Assembly: GCA_026120185.1 (NCBI GenBank)
Contig: JANUWF010001815.1
Span: forward strand, 1,302,001 to 1,366,000
Origin: Voacanga thouarsii
Taxonomy: Eukaryota; Streptophyta; Magnoliopsida; Gentianales; Apocynaceae
Direction of reading: 5' to 3'
Length of the DNA: 64,000 bases
The notes beneath the pieces were generated by a model, which ran no database searches, was not told the DNA's origin, and saw only the letters and a list, made by a program, of their open reading frames with translations. This document shows positions 10,080 to 21,989 of this stretch, in pieces (position 1 is the first letter of the stretch; each line of letters begins with the position of its first letter). The position numbers were made by a program, and so were the translations under genes.

Positions 10080-11644
10080 ACCGGTGTAACACCCCACTAC
10101 CTAAGCCCAACAGGGCCAGGGATGTCGCCCGGTCTAAAGGACAAGAGGTTTTTATAACTCGGTCACACCAATGAAAATAAAAACAATACTTTAAAAAAAT
10201 GAACTTATTACAACCCAAAAATTCAGGAACAAATCCAAAATATATTGCTCACTATCATCTCTCAAAGCAACACATAAAATAAATAACATAAAGCCTTCAA
10301 AGCGAGGCAACAATCTAGCTACTCATCTCCACAGCAGGATCGACCTGAAAACATGGCATAAAAGGTGATGAGATAAAAATCTCAGTAAACCCGTGTATGC
10401 TTTGAGTGTTTCAGGTAAAATAGTTCATGTATGCAAGTTGTAAAAATTGTATAGAAGAAAATGCTAGCACACAATAAATAAGAATTAAAAATAAAGAGTG
10501 GAGTTTTGCTTTTCAAACCATACATGTACACAATAAATACAACCACTCAAATGTGTAGCCATAGGTTACCACACGTTGGGCCCCATGACCATATAACGGT
10601 CAGAATTCCACACTTTGTGCAGACTGACAAAAAGATAGGTGATCGGCCTATTGGGTAAGATACTCCTCATTTTCTACACCCAAACATACCAGTTGTCCAC
10701 TCTGGAAACACACAGTCCACTTGACTAAAACTTGCTAGCTCGGACCGGCATGACTAAGTAGTACTGTCGCTTCTCTAAGTTGAGTTCATGTTCTAGAGGT
10801 GGCCTCCTGCTAGAAGACTTGCTCTTGCTCTTCAAAACTAGTACTACTAGCCTACGTTATTGAGTACTCAACGTTGATTGTCCCACTTGGGAGAAAACGG
10901 ATAAAACATTGCTTTACTTGGAAATAGCAATTAAGGGTTTCAAAAATTCGTGTCAAAGTGGGTTTTTAGAAAGAGTTTAGTGTTTGTGTAAAACTGCTTG
11001 CTTGGTTTTCAAATGATTTGCTTGATTGAACAAGAAAAGAAACAATCCTTAATTGCCTTTACAAAATGAGTGTCCATGTACTTCGCGTTTAGCTTGCCAT
11101 AGTAACCTTTTGTCATCAAATAAGTTTATGCAGGAGTTTACCTGATCTTTTGCTTACAAATTCACAAATCTTCCAAAGCTTACCTAACCCCACATGGGGT
11201 AAACACAAGTCATATGGTTATACTCAAGCTATATTCGCTTCCATAAATAATCCTAGTTCAACTTATTACAATCATGACCCTAATGTCTTAAGCTTTAAGA
11301 CTAGATGATAAAGGGTTTTATAAAATAAGTCTAGCTTGATAAGTGAAAATAACTAGGGGTTGTAAAATAATTACTAATAAGTTATAGGTTCAAATACAAA
11401 CCTTGAGTGTTGTTATTAATAAATAAACTAGGGTTTAATTGATGAAGAATCCTAAGTCATAAATGATATTATTAAAATAAATAATAAATTATTGCTAATA
11501 TCTTAATTAATAATTAATAGATAGAAAATAATAAATAAATTTTATTAAATTTTTATCAATAGATAAAAAATAAATTTCAATAGTATTTGTGAATATATGG
11601 CCTACAAGATTAATATTTTACTTATTATTATTTATATAAAAGGC

Positions 11645-11654
<10 letters not shown>

Positions 11655-11699
<45 letters not shown>
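11655..11699. repeat. ATT trinucleotide microsatellite
   Basis: About 14 uninterrupted ATT/TTA units inside family T copy B. Copy C has no such run at the matching place, so it expanded after the copies separated. Confidence 0.95.
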
Positions 11700-11701
<2 letters not shown>

Positions 11702-14012
11702 AATATTTATATATATTATCTTTAATAAAAGATATAATTTATTTGGCTAAAATATTACTATTCCAATTCCAACTTCCTAGGGTTTTCGAAATCTTTGGAG
11801 GAAATCATAATATTAAAATTGGCCAATTAAAATAGCTTAGGATCAACAAGGTCATGAGCATAATTTTCCTATTGCTAACAAGAATCATGAACATAAACTC
11901 CAACATCAATCAACAAACTATTCTATTCTTGAATAAAGGCTTAAATCCATACCTACTATCACATGGCCAAATCTCTACTAAGCATAATCATATTCATGGC
12001 TTCAATGAAAACAAGAACATAATACCCTATTTACCAATAGTGACATAATATCTAGCATACTTAAACATTCATACTCACTTAAGACACGAAGAACATGCAT
12101 CGATCCACAAGAAATTTTATAAAACTTAACTATGGCCAAACATTCTCATGCTCCAATCTCAAATCCTTCATACATAAGCATATACTCAAACCCCGATTAT
12201 ATTCTATCCCTTTCCATCAATATCTAAGAGACATGACTTTAGAATTAAAGAGAAGGTTAAAGAGAAATACTTGGTTGGTGACTATCTGGGTGAAGATTCA
12301 AGGAGATCCACACGCTTACGAGGCTTGAATCATGCAGGAAAGAAGAAGAAAAACAGCCATGGTCATAGCAACCATTTCGGGAGAGAGAGAGAGAGAGAAA
12401 GAAAGAGCATTAGTATGACATGTTAAAGATTGAAGGGAATAATATGAACAAAAGTTGTTCTTGGTTACTTGATGGTGTTCTTGAGACTTCAAGAAAAATT
12501 CTGGTTTTTATCCGATTGCAAATTTTTGTTTTCAAGATTTAATGTTATAAAATCCAGAAATGGACTCTAGGGAGTAAGTAGGCATGATCTAGAGTTTTTC
12601 GAAGGGATTGAAGGTGTTTAGAGTGGTCTTAGGCTTAAAGAAATGTAGTGTGTGTTCTTGGTGTTCTTGGAGAAATTGAGAGAATTGGAGAGAGAGTGCT
12701 GGACGAAATGTTGAAGGTGTTGGCCGAATGATTGAGGGATTTCTGTGATTTGATTTTCAGTTTAGGGAGAAGAGAGAAATCTAGTTGTTTGAAATTCAAA
12801 TGGAGTAATTTATGGAGTGTTTTATGGTAGAAGATATGATAATGTTGTTTGATTGATGGAGGTTCTTTGGAGCTCCTATGGCCAACTAGTTTTGCTGTGG
12901 TTTTGCTGAAATGAATGAGGGTTGAAGGAGCTATAAGGTTGGCCAAAATGCTAAGTTCAATGGTGGGAGAATTTCTGGTTTTGAAGCTTAATCTAAGGGA
13001 GTTTTCGTGGAGTAATTGCTGGAATTTTTGAACTTCAATTGAAAGCTTGATTGGAGTAATTGAAGGAGGAATTTGAGGAGTGGCTATGGAGTCCAGTAAT
13101 GTAGGTCAGTGGAGGAGGGTAATGGATTTCAGTTCATGGCTGACTAAGGTTAACTTCACAGAAGTTTGAGGTGGTTTTCAGACAAGTCTTGAAGAGAGAG
13201 CAAGGCTGGAATTTTTCTGGTTTAACATTCGAATTACTTGCTGGAATTTGTTAAGTAGTTTTTTTTTTTTTTTTTTTGCAATGTTCCAACCGATTTGCAG
13301 AAAGTTTGGGGAGGTATTGGAGGGTCCTTTAAGGCTGGTTTCCAGCCTTCTTTATGGAGGAAAGGCAAAGGTAATCTACTGGTCTGAAGGGTAGAAGAAA
13401 CAGCTTTGTTTTTTGCCTGCTAAGCATCGAAGATGTCCAAAATTTTTTTCGGGTTTGCACAGCTTTGTGCAGTCTGGTTTTTGGCAAAGAATTTTAGTCT
13501 TCAAGCTGAATAAGTTGGCCATTTCTTTGGCAGCATTTGAGTAAGAAAGACGGTTGAAATTTTTGAAGGCTATACTATACAAGAACCTGGAAAATTTTCG
13601 GATTGCTTCCATGAAGAGGATGAATACTATGGAGTGGAGTTTGAATGTTCAACCATGGAGATTAATTCTCTTGAAAACCTTCCTTAACTCCTTCCCTATT
13701 TTTAGTCAAAACTCTATCCTCTAAGAGCCATTTTCGAAATTCCAAGACCAAAAATCCTTGCTGAAATTTGTTGGAATTAAAACATAGATTTGAATAAATT
13801 GAACAAACTTAATTGGTAAAGAATTTAAGGTAAGTTAGGAAATAAAAGGACATGAACCCCTTAAGAATTCTTTTAAGGCATAAGAATAGGATTAGGATGT
13901 TCCCTTCATGTCTCCCCTAAGACAACACTCCTATTTCTACTTATGGAATGCAAGGGCCGAAAAAAAGAATTCAACCTAAAAAAAAAATAATCATGATAAA
14001 ACTTAAATGATA

Positions 14013-14070
14013 GGATTTGAACTCAAGACCTTAGAGATAAATTCCAAAGCTCTAACCACTAAATCACAAC
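14013..14070 (-). other. tRNA-like A-box/B-box pair in copy B
   Basis: On the minus strand, TTTAGTGGTTAGAGC (A-box like) is followed ~30 nt later by AGTTCAAATCC (B-box like, one or two transitions from GGTTCGAATCC). The spacing is tRNA-like. The same pair is in copy C. It may be a degraded SINE head or a tRNA-derived internal Pol III promoter. Confidence 0.5.
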
Positions 14071-14232
14071 AATTCTTGTTCTTATTTTCTCTCCCAAATA
14101 TTCTTTCTATTTAATCCTTAAGCTATCTTCCTATTTTGACCTCAAGCAAAATTACCATTTTACCCTTCCTACTCAATAAGCATAACTAAGCCTTCTAGAC
14201 TATACATTATAATTCTAAAGCACATAAAATCA

Positions 14233-14271
<39 letters not shown>
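14233..14271. repeat. (TA)n microsatellite
   Basis: A run of alternating T and A just inside the right end of family T copy B. Confidence 0.95.
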
Positions 14272-14274
<3 letters not shown>

Positions 14275-14325
14275 TGTAAGAAAATATGATATAAGGGTTG
14301 GCTTTAGGTGGGGTTTCACAACCGG

Positions 14326-15618
14326 CGCTGGCTACGGTCTCGAAGGTCGGTCTGCACTGTTTCTCATGGGCCCTGGTTCTGTGCAGTGGACCACAGTTCA
14401 TATGGGTGGCTGATCCAGTGTGGTGGGTGCAGTGGAGCAGGGAATTTTTTAAAAAAATTTTCCTTGTAATTTGTCTTGCAATTTCTTTTGGTTTTGGGAT
14501 CCATACTAGGCAAAGTTAATATTTTGCAATAGTTCATATTCAAGGAATATTTTTGCAAGAAAAATATTAGTAAGGGATTTTAGGATTAAACAAGACCATT
14601 AATTAATTAATTAATGTATTTAATTCTATTATCTGGCACTTAGGTTTAAAAAATAGAAGATCATGAAAACATCTACTATTTTCTAGCATGCTATTTATTT
14701 TTGGTACATATGTGCACGTTTTCTCAAAGACGAAAGTCTTTGGGAATGTTTTGACAAGGAAAACATTTTTCTACAAATTAAATGGTTATTTTAGCTTAAA
14801 CAAAAATTAATCCTTAGATATTTTCTCAAATGATTTAATCCTTGACATAGAAAATATATTGGATTTAGATTTTTTATATGGTTAAAATAGAAAGCCATTT
14901 TGTTTTAGTTTGGCACAACAAAAATTGTTTTGTCAAATAAACTTGAGACCAAAGTCTCTAGAAAGTTTTAATTGAAAAATTTTTGAAATCATTAAGTTTT
15001 TAACTTAAATAAAATTAGTCCATAGGAAAAACTCTCAAAGGATATAAGCCTTGATATAGAGATTTTTATGGACTTAGACATTTTATTTTTGAGTTAAAGG
15101 AAAACTTAATGGAAATTTTCAAAGGGATATTTTTCAGAAAACCCTTGTTTTAAAAGACTAAGAGGGAGAGGGGTTCCAACGGCCCCACGTCTTCCACCAC
15201 GATTCTCATTAAAGATCGTGGGTCCCCTCGTGTCACCCTGGGAGTGAACCTGTATAGGATGAGGATACCAGAAGGATCTAGATCTAATGGAGAGATGTAA
15301 TTAATAACCCGGGACACGTACTATGATCATCCAGCCCCTCGTTGGAGGTCATTGTGTGAGGTATGTCCATAGGAAATGAGAGAAAATGGCCATCCTTTCG
15401 ATGGAGTTATCTTCTAGATCATTAGCTAGAAGGGAAATTAATTTGTGATGGCTAACACACTTAGCTTAGAAAACTGTTAATCTTCCCAAGAAGCTATGTC
15501 AGTTTTCCTAAGAGCCAAATTGATTATTATTTGTTTTGATAATAAGGATATATTGCACATATTTTTTTTTGTTTTCACAAACTGAATCTTTTTTCTTTTA
15601 TTTTTTTATTTTTCAGAA
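14326..15618 (+). other. Copia 1 leader, part 2
   Basis: About 1.3 kb from the insertion scar to the gag start. It opens with a GC-rich island (GCGCTGGCTACGG; CTGCACTG) and then becomes AT-rich. No ORF of note; 14298-14519 reads across the insertion boundary and is not a gene. Confidence 0.7.
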
Positions 15619-16400
15619 ATGGTGGGAGGTTCTTTTAGTCCATTGGCCATTATTCTCTGAGAAAATAAGCTAATGGGACCAAACTCTGTGGACTGGAAAT
15701 GGAACCTGGACATAAAACTCACAGTGGAAGAGTATAAGTATGTCCTTTACGAAACCTATCCTGTTATCGGGAAGGGTTCCACCGTCGAGAAGCGTGAGGC
15801 TGAGAAGGCAAGAAAGAAGGCCGATGAGATGGCTCATTGTTACATGTTGACCTCCATGTCTAATGTGCTCCAATCCAAACATGAGCACATGACCACTTTG
15901 TATGACATAACCCAATCATTAGCCACAATGTTCGCGGATAAGAGTTGGCTCGCAAGGCAGGAGACTCTTCGAACCATCATTAACACTAAGATGGCTGAGG
16001 GAGCATCAATCAGAGAGCATATGCTCAAGATGATTGCTACTTTCGAGGAGGCAAAAATCTTAGGGGTTGTTATTGACCCTGAGAGCTAAGTGGACATGGT
16101 TCTCGAATCTCTACTGCGTTCCTTTACTCAGTTCAAATTGAACATAGGTATAACTGAGTTGATGAAGGAGCTCCAGATGGTAGAGAATGTCATGAAACCA
16201 TAATCTAAGGCTATGATTGCTAGGTCTTCATCTTTTAGAACTGGGTCCAAGCCTAGAAAGTTCAAGAAGAAGAAGGGGAACACAGCCTAAAGACAAACCT
16301 AAGGGCAAGTGCTTCAAGTGTGGACTGAAGAGACACTGGAAAAATGAGAATCTAGATCTTCAAGCCAAGAAAAACCCTATAGGTAATGTTTTCTATCTAG
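15619..16400 (+). pseudogene. Copia 1 gag (broken)
   Basis: The capsid-like protein starts at ATG 15619 (MVGGSFSPLA); a stop falls at 15658. The main body 15673-16089 is a helical UBN2-type gag region (YDITQSLATMFADKSW; FEEAKILGVVIDPES). A stop follows, then a frame with a basic stretch and the zinc knuckle CFKCGLKRHWKNEN near 16312-16353. That knuckle has lost its last Cys (Asn instead), so it could not bind RNA normally. The length and position before protease/integrase fit copia gag. Confidence 0.85.
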
Positions 16401-17650
16401 AGTCTATATCAATGGTTGGATCAACTTCCACTTGGATTGTTGATTTAGGAGCCACTGATCTCATCTGTAACTCCTTGCAGGGGTTTAGAAAGATTAGAAA
16501 ACTCCAAAAGGGCGAACATGGACTACGTGTGGGAAATGGAACACAAGTATGGGCCCTTGCAGTGGGAGAGCTGTATCTTGTATTTGATTGTAATAGAATA
16601 GTGGTTTTGAAAGATATTTTATATGTACCTGGATTAGACAGAATTTAATTTTAGTTGTGAAACTAATAAATCGAGGATATTCTGTATCTTTCCATTCTGG
16701 TATTGTTATCAATAGAGATGGAGAAATTTTATGTACTGGGTATATGTTTGGGAATCTATTTTTCTTAAACCCTATTAACAATCAATTAAATAACGTTCGA
16801 TTTGAATCTTTAACAAGGAAGAGAAAGATCAATGTCAATGACTCTTATCTTTAGCATCTAAGGTTGTGGCATATCAACTCAACCAGGATTCATATGTTGA
16901 TCCATGATGGGGCATTGGGCTCATTGAGATTGAAAAATTGGCCTCAATGTGAATCCTGCCTGATGGGAAAGATGACCAAAAGGTCATCTGCCCCTAAGGC
17001 GGATAGAGCCGAGGAGGTATTGAGTCTTGTTCACACTGATGTGTGTGGTCCCCTGTCTACACCAGCTAGAGGAGGTTTTGAGTACTTCATCACTTTCATG
17101 GATGATTGTACAAGGTTTGGTTACGTTTACCTGATGAGATGCAAGTTTGACTCTTTTGACAAGTTCAAAGAGTTTAAGACTGAAGTGGAGCGTCGGATTG
17201 GTAAATTGATCAAGACCTTACGATCAGATCATGGTGGAGAGTACCTCCTTGGTAAATTTAAGGACTACATGGTACATCATGGGTTAGTATCACAGCTCTT
17301 TGCGCCGGGGACACCCCAACAAAACGGAGTAGCTGTGAGAAGGAATAAGCCATTGATGGAAATGGTCCAACGCATGATGTCTCATGCTACTCTTCCAATG
17401 TCTTTTTGGGGATACCCCTAGAAACAGCGGCATACATTCTGAACTTGGTGCCTTCCAAGTCAGTACCTATGACTCCCTACGAGATGTGGACTGGGCATAA
17501 GTCAAGTCTAAATCATCTTAGTATATGGGGTTGTTTAGCTTATGTACTGGTCAATGGAGACAAGTTGGAACAAAAATCAAAATTATGCTATTTTGTTGGG
17601 TATCTAAAAGAGACAAATGGTGGTTACTTTTATCATCCTAAGGAGTAGAA
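16401..17650 (+). pseudogene. Copia 1 protease and integrase (broken)
   Basis: Protease is marked by WIVDLGATDLICN near 16435 (the usual DSGA has become DLGA) and ILYVPGLDR near 16617. Integrase follows in the 16864-17421 frame: a zinc-binding remnant (CESCLMGK), the first catalytic Asp in HTDVCGP (about 17035), the second in RSDHGGEY (about 17222). The expected catalytic Glu is replaced by Val (NGVAVRRN near 17325). A one-frame shift follows at ~17406 before AAYILNLVPSK. The changed catalytic triad rules out integrase activity. Confidence 0.88.
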
Positions 17651-19523
17651 GGTACTGGTTAGTACCAATACTAGATACTTGGAGGATGATCAAAGTACTT
17701 CCACAAAAGGTTCGACTAGGTTGAAACTGGAGGAGAAGTTATCTTCGGAAGCAACTTCTTCTAACCCGATTGTGGAACAAGAAGAGGTACAGTCTCAAGA
17801 GCCTGTATAAATGGAGCCTCGTCGTAGTGGGAGAGTGTCTAGGGTTCCAAATACATGGATTGGAGAAGCTTTCGAGCTGGTCTTCGACCATCAAGAACAA
17901 GACCCTACTAGATACGAGGAGGCTATTGTTGATATCGATGCAAATCTATGACATGAAGCAATGAAAGCCAAGATTAAGTCTATGTATCTCAATCAGGTTT
18001 GGGATCTTGTAGCTTTACCTGAAGGGATAAAACCTATAGGGTGTAAGTGGGTATACAAGAGAAAGAGGGGAGTAGATGGGAAGGTGGAAACCTTCAAAGC
18101 TTAGTCTTGTGGCTAAAGGGTATACTCAGAAAGAGGGAATCAACTATGAGGAAACCTTTTCCCTAGTAGCCATGCTTAAGTCCATCCATATCCTTCTTGC
18201 CATCGCATGTCATTATGACTACGAGATATGACAAATGAATGCCAAGACGACATTTTTAAATGGCCATCTTAGTGAAGACATCTATATGTCCCAACCGGAA
18301 GGCTTTATTGCTAAAGGCCAAGAGCATATGGTTTGCAAGTTTAAGAAGTCCATTTATGGACTGAGCATATGGTTTGCAAGTTTAAGAAGTCCATTTATGG
18401 ACTTAAGCAGGCATCAAGGGCATGGAACATTCATTTTGATGAGACTGTAAAGTCTTATAGTTTTGTTCAAAACGAGGATGAACCATGTGTGTACAGGAAA
18501 CTTGAAGGCATTAATGTGATTTTTCTTGTCTTGTATATGGATGACATTCTACTCATTGGAAATGATGTACGGTCATTGTCATGTACAAAGGTTTGGCTGT
18601 CTAGTCAATTCAGTATGAAGGACTTGGGAGAAGCTAGCTACATTCTCGGGATTAGACTTCTTAGAAATAGGAAGCAGTGAATGTTAGGAATATCCCAAGC
18701 GGCATACATTAATAAGATGCTAGCCAGTTACAGCATGAACTCATGCAAGGGAACTCTAATTCCTTGAAGACATAAGTTGTCACTTTCTTCAAGGGACTAT
18801 CCTAAGTCTCAAGAAGAAAATGACAGAATGAGTAGGATTTCCTACGCTTTGGCTGTAGGAAGTCTCATGTATGCCATGCTGTGTACTAGGCTAGATATCT
18901 GCTTTGCCGTAAGCTTGATTAGCAGATATTAGTCAAACCCTAGGGAGGTTCATTGGTAAGCTATAAGGCATATATTCAAGTACCTTAAGAGGACGAGAGA
19001 TTATATGCTGGTTTACTGGGCTAATGACTTGGTTCCTACAAGATACACAGACTTAGACTTTCAAGCGGATAAGGATGAGAGAAAATCCACTAGTAGATAT
19101 ATCGTCATCTTGTCTGGAGGAGCTATTTCATAGAGAAGTATCAAGCAATCTTGCATTGCTGACTCAACTATAGAAGTTAAGTATATGGCAGCTTCTGAGA
19201 CATCCAAGGAAGCAGTCTAGCTCTGGAAGTTCCTTTCAGAACTTGGAGTCGTGCCACATATAGACAGGCCGATTATGATATATTGCGACAACACTAGAGC
19301 AGAATCGTTATCCAAAGAACCTTAGAACCACAAGAAGGGGAAGAACATCGAGAGGAAGTACCACCTGATCCGGGATTTCATCTAGAGATAGAAAGTTGTG
19401 ATGGAATAGATTGCCTCTGAGAACAATCTAGCAGAGTCATTCACCAAGACTTTGGCTGAGAGAGTCTTCAAGAGACACATAGACTCCATGGGGGTGGGCA
19501 CCTACGGACTTACTTACTCTTAG
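17651..19523 (+). pseudogene. Copia 1 reverse transcriptase and RNase H (broken)
   Basis: Palm motifs: GCKWVYKRKRG near 18039, TTFLNGHLSEDIYM (18244), YGLKQASRAWN (18396), YMDD at 18534-18545. RNase H follows with RYTDLDFQADKDERKSTSR (~19040-19095), a degenerate AEYMAASEA-like region (~19170) and the end ENNLAESFTKTLAE (~19420). Stops are frequent after 18678. A 41-bp tandem duplication (18322-18403) breaks the frame inside RT. Pol ends at 19521-19523, shortly before the purine tract. Confidence 0.88.
18322..18403 (+). repeat. 41-bp tandem duplication inside copia 1 RT
   Basis: Units 18322-18362 and 18363-18403 are identical (GAGCATATGG...TTTATGGACT). 41 is not a multiple of three, so the duplication shifts the frame. 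It would read VCKFKKSIYGL twice. Confidence 0.95.
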
Positions 19524-19527
19524 AGTG

Positions 19528-19539
19528 TAAGTGGGAGAT
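19528..19539 (+). other. Polypurine tract of copia 1
   Basis: AAGTGGGAGATT directly precedes the 3' LTR start TGTTGGGATG; it is the usual plus-strand primer site of copia elements. Confidence 0.85.
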
Positions 19540-21353
19540 TGTTGGGATGTATGTCCTCTTAGACTAGGTTTCTGATGTAAAAAATATAATGTTTTAATAA
19601 AGAATTTTTTTTTCCAAAAATTATTTGTGAATTTACAATTTTATCTGTGCACAATTACGTTTGGAAAGACCCATTGTGTTTAGATAAGTGGTCCATGTGA
19701 ATTGAGATCTTTCACAGTAAGGTATGGATCACGAGTTAATTAACACACAAACTTTTCTTCTTAACCGATTGAAGAGAATAGGAATCTTATCGTATCTAGG
19801 TTATTATATTGTAAATTCTAAATATGGAATGGCTTACCTTTAGGCAGTGAGTAGTCCACTCACTTCATGACGTAAGCGTATTTCAAATACGTAGAACAGG
19901 ACTTGTAGCAGTGGTTTTTAAAAGTACTATATGGTAGAAAGATAGACTACTACCACTACAACATGGACTAGTACTCTACAACTTGAGCATGAGTTGGTGG
20001 TCTGACAAAGTTGGAAGCATATGCTTTGATGTGCTATAGTTGAGGTTCTATCATAGGGCCAATATACTTGCATGTTGGGTATGTGTGACTAGTTAGTTAA
20101 GACAAACTTGTACAAGATAGTTTCTATACTATATCGCCCATTGTGGTTGTCTAAATGATCTAAATATCCAGGGCCTTGGAAAACATGACTTGGATGTTTG
20201 CTTTAGGGTAGATCCCTTGGAAAACGGAAATAATCCAAGAAGCCGTGGATCATTGGACTAGAGGCCTAAGGATAGTATATGTTATTTTGAGAGGTGTTAG
20301 TACCGTTCTTCCTTTCTCAATGTACGGTGATGTATAAAGGGATATTTTAGTCATTCCACATGTAGGTCAGAGACTTTGCTAACGCAGCACTATTCTTGGG
20401 GTCAATATTTCCTTATGGTGATATCAGGAAATATTTAAAATGCAAAATACAGCTATTTATATGGCAAAGGTATTTTGGTTATTTTAGTAGCCAAGGCGGT
20501 GTGTCTTTTGATCCCCAGTATAGACCGTGAGTCCTAATTAAATACGGGCTAAGGAATTGATCTTAAATTAAATAAAATTTATTTTATTTAAGTAGCCTGG
20601 TTTAATTATTAAGGTAGAATAAAATAAAGGTCCATGGAGAGAGAGAATTAATTAAATTAGTTTAGTGGGTCAATTAATTATTCAGGGCTTTGGCCTAGTT
20701 TGAATAATTAAAAATTAACCTGGGACTAAATTAATATAGGCTTATTAATTGGACTAGTTTATTTGGGATGAAAAATTAATTATTAATTGTGCAATTAGGT
20801 TGGTTCTAATTAGAATAAATAATTAAGCCCAAAAGGTTAAAGTAAGAGTCCAATAGCCCAGTCCAATTTAACCTAGGGTTTTATTTAGGTTAAGTAGGAG
20901 GATTGGAAACAACGTCGTTGTTACAGAACACACACTCTAAGAGATGGCTTCTTCTCTGTGAAAGGTCAAGCGTCTCTCTCTCTCTCCAGAAAAATTCCCT
21001 AGCCTATTTGTTATTCACCAAACGGTAGTTAGGCAGGCCATATATTGGAAGACTGAGAGTTCGGCGTTTACATACATGTAAAGGCGGAGTAGGAGGCTTG
21101 CAAGAATCGCACCAGAGGCTTCTACCAGTACACCTACCCCTGTTACATACATTCCGGTCCAACCACCTTTGAGAACCAGAATGAGAGGTAAAAATTTTTA
21201 AACCTTGGGATTTGGATAGAGTGCAACCGGCGCCTGCTAGGGCAACCTATGCCGGCACCGGCCCTGCCCTGGAATCCCCTGTTGTGTTTTTTTAGTTTTT
21301 TTTATGTTCACTTCCGTTGCGTGCTCTGTGTTTTTCTGCGTTCCATGCCTTCA
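19540..21353 (+). repeat. 3' LTR of copia 1 (1,814 bp)
   Basis: TGTTGGGATG...GCCTTCA. It is the uninterrupted reference that shows where the 5' LTR was disrupted. Near its end it has the CpG-rich island GCAACCGGCGCC...GCCGGCACCGGCC (21222-21265). Confidence 0.93.
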
Positions 21354-21358
21354 TAATA

Positions 21359-21563
21359 TTCATTAGCATGCTTGTTAATCAAATAAAAATATTCAAGATA
21401 AATGCATGGCTTTGTTGCTGACAGCAAGGAAAGAATTCCTCGAGCGCATAGCTCTAAAGTTGTTCATTTCCAGCCTACATACTTATCATTATAAATGTAA
21501 TGTTAAGTTAAAATACCATATTTGTAGATAAACAAGAAGTTTATTACATCAAATTGGAGTGTT
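21359..21563. other. Sequence between copia 1 and pararetrovirus copy 3
   Basis: About 200 bp with no recognisable feature. It is the continuation of the insertion target. Confidence 0.5.
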
Positions 21564-21978
21564 TTGAGAGATCAGAGACCTCACTACTCCATAATACAAG
21601 GTAGAATAGAAAGGGTAATAGACAGAGCTAAAAAGATTAGACCCTTTACGATTGTTGAAACTGTTGTTGATCCAAAACAGCAATTAAAAAATGTTAGGGA
21701 CAACAAAATTCAACCAAATACCCCTAAATATTTGTATTATTGTACTCCTAGTAAAAATCATAAACTAGTAAACCTATACAGTGAACATTTAGTATCAAGC
21801 CCCAATGATAAAAGTACAATAATTTTACTTGTAATTACGAGAGAAAGTAGAAATGCGTTGTTAAGAGAAGATAATGAATTATTTCACCTAGGATGTATTA
21901 TGATAGGTATTAAAGGATTTCATAGAAAAGAATTAGGAACTAAAGTTTTTGTTAGACCCCTCAATACAAGACAAAGTC
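21564..21978 (+). pseudogene. Movement protein, copy 3, C-terminus deleted
   Basis: The frame includes GRIERVIDRAKKIRPF, KYLYYCTPSKNHKLVNLY, LFHLGCIMIGIKG and HRKELGTKVF. After LNTRQ (about 21974) the sequence jumps to the region before dUTPase. Comparison with copy 1 shows that ~300 bp coding the C-terminal third are missing. The first residues of the 146-aa ORF (MRDQRPHYS) lie outside the homology with copy 2 and may not be viral. Confidence 0.75.
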
Positions 21979-21989
21979 TGACCTTCCTA

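Larger units (their letters stand above)
10085..14320 (-). mobile_element. Family T solo-LTR-like element, copy B (4,236 bp)
   Basis: Ends on the plus strand are TGTAACACCCC (10085) and GGGGTTTCACA (to 14320). Target duplication is ACCGG at 10080-10084 and 14321-14325. Removing it rejoins the copia leader seamlessly. Length matches copy C within 2 bp and both lack an internal domain, primer site or coding region, so a solo LTR formed by LTR-LTR recombination is the simplest reading. Minus orientation is inferred by matching its left end to the right ends of A and D. It contains an (ATT)n run, a (TA)n run, a GA run and a tRNA-like box pair. Confidence 0.8.
6321..21353 (+). mobile_element. Ty1/copia LTR retrotransposon 1 (nested, degenerate)
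   Basis: Ends are TGTTGGGATG...GCCTTCA, with target duplication TAATA at 6316-6320 and 21354-21358. Order: 5' LTR (6321-9696, swollen by an inverted LTR segment), tRNA-Met-type primer site, leader interrupted by family T copy B, broken gag-pol 15619-19523, purine tract, 3' LTR 19540-21353. RT precedes RNase H after integrase, which fixes it as copia. It sits between pararetrovirus copies 2 and 3. All frames are broken. Confidence 0.92.

Noticed and set aside
10085..14320. Reading family T elements as DNA transposons because of the 11-bp inverted termini
   Set aside because: TG...CA ends with 5-bp duplications and no transposase fit solo LTRs better; kept only as an alternative.
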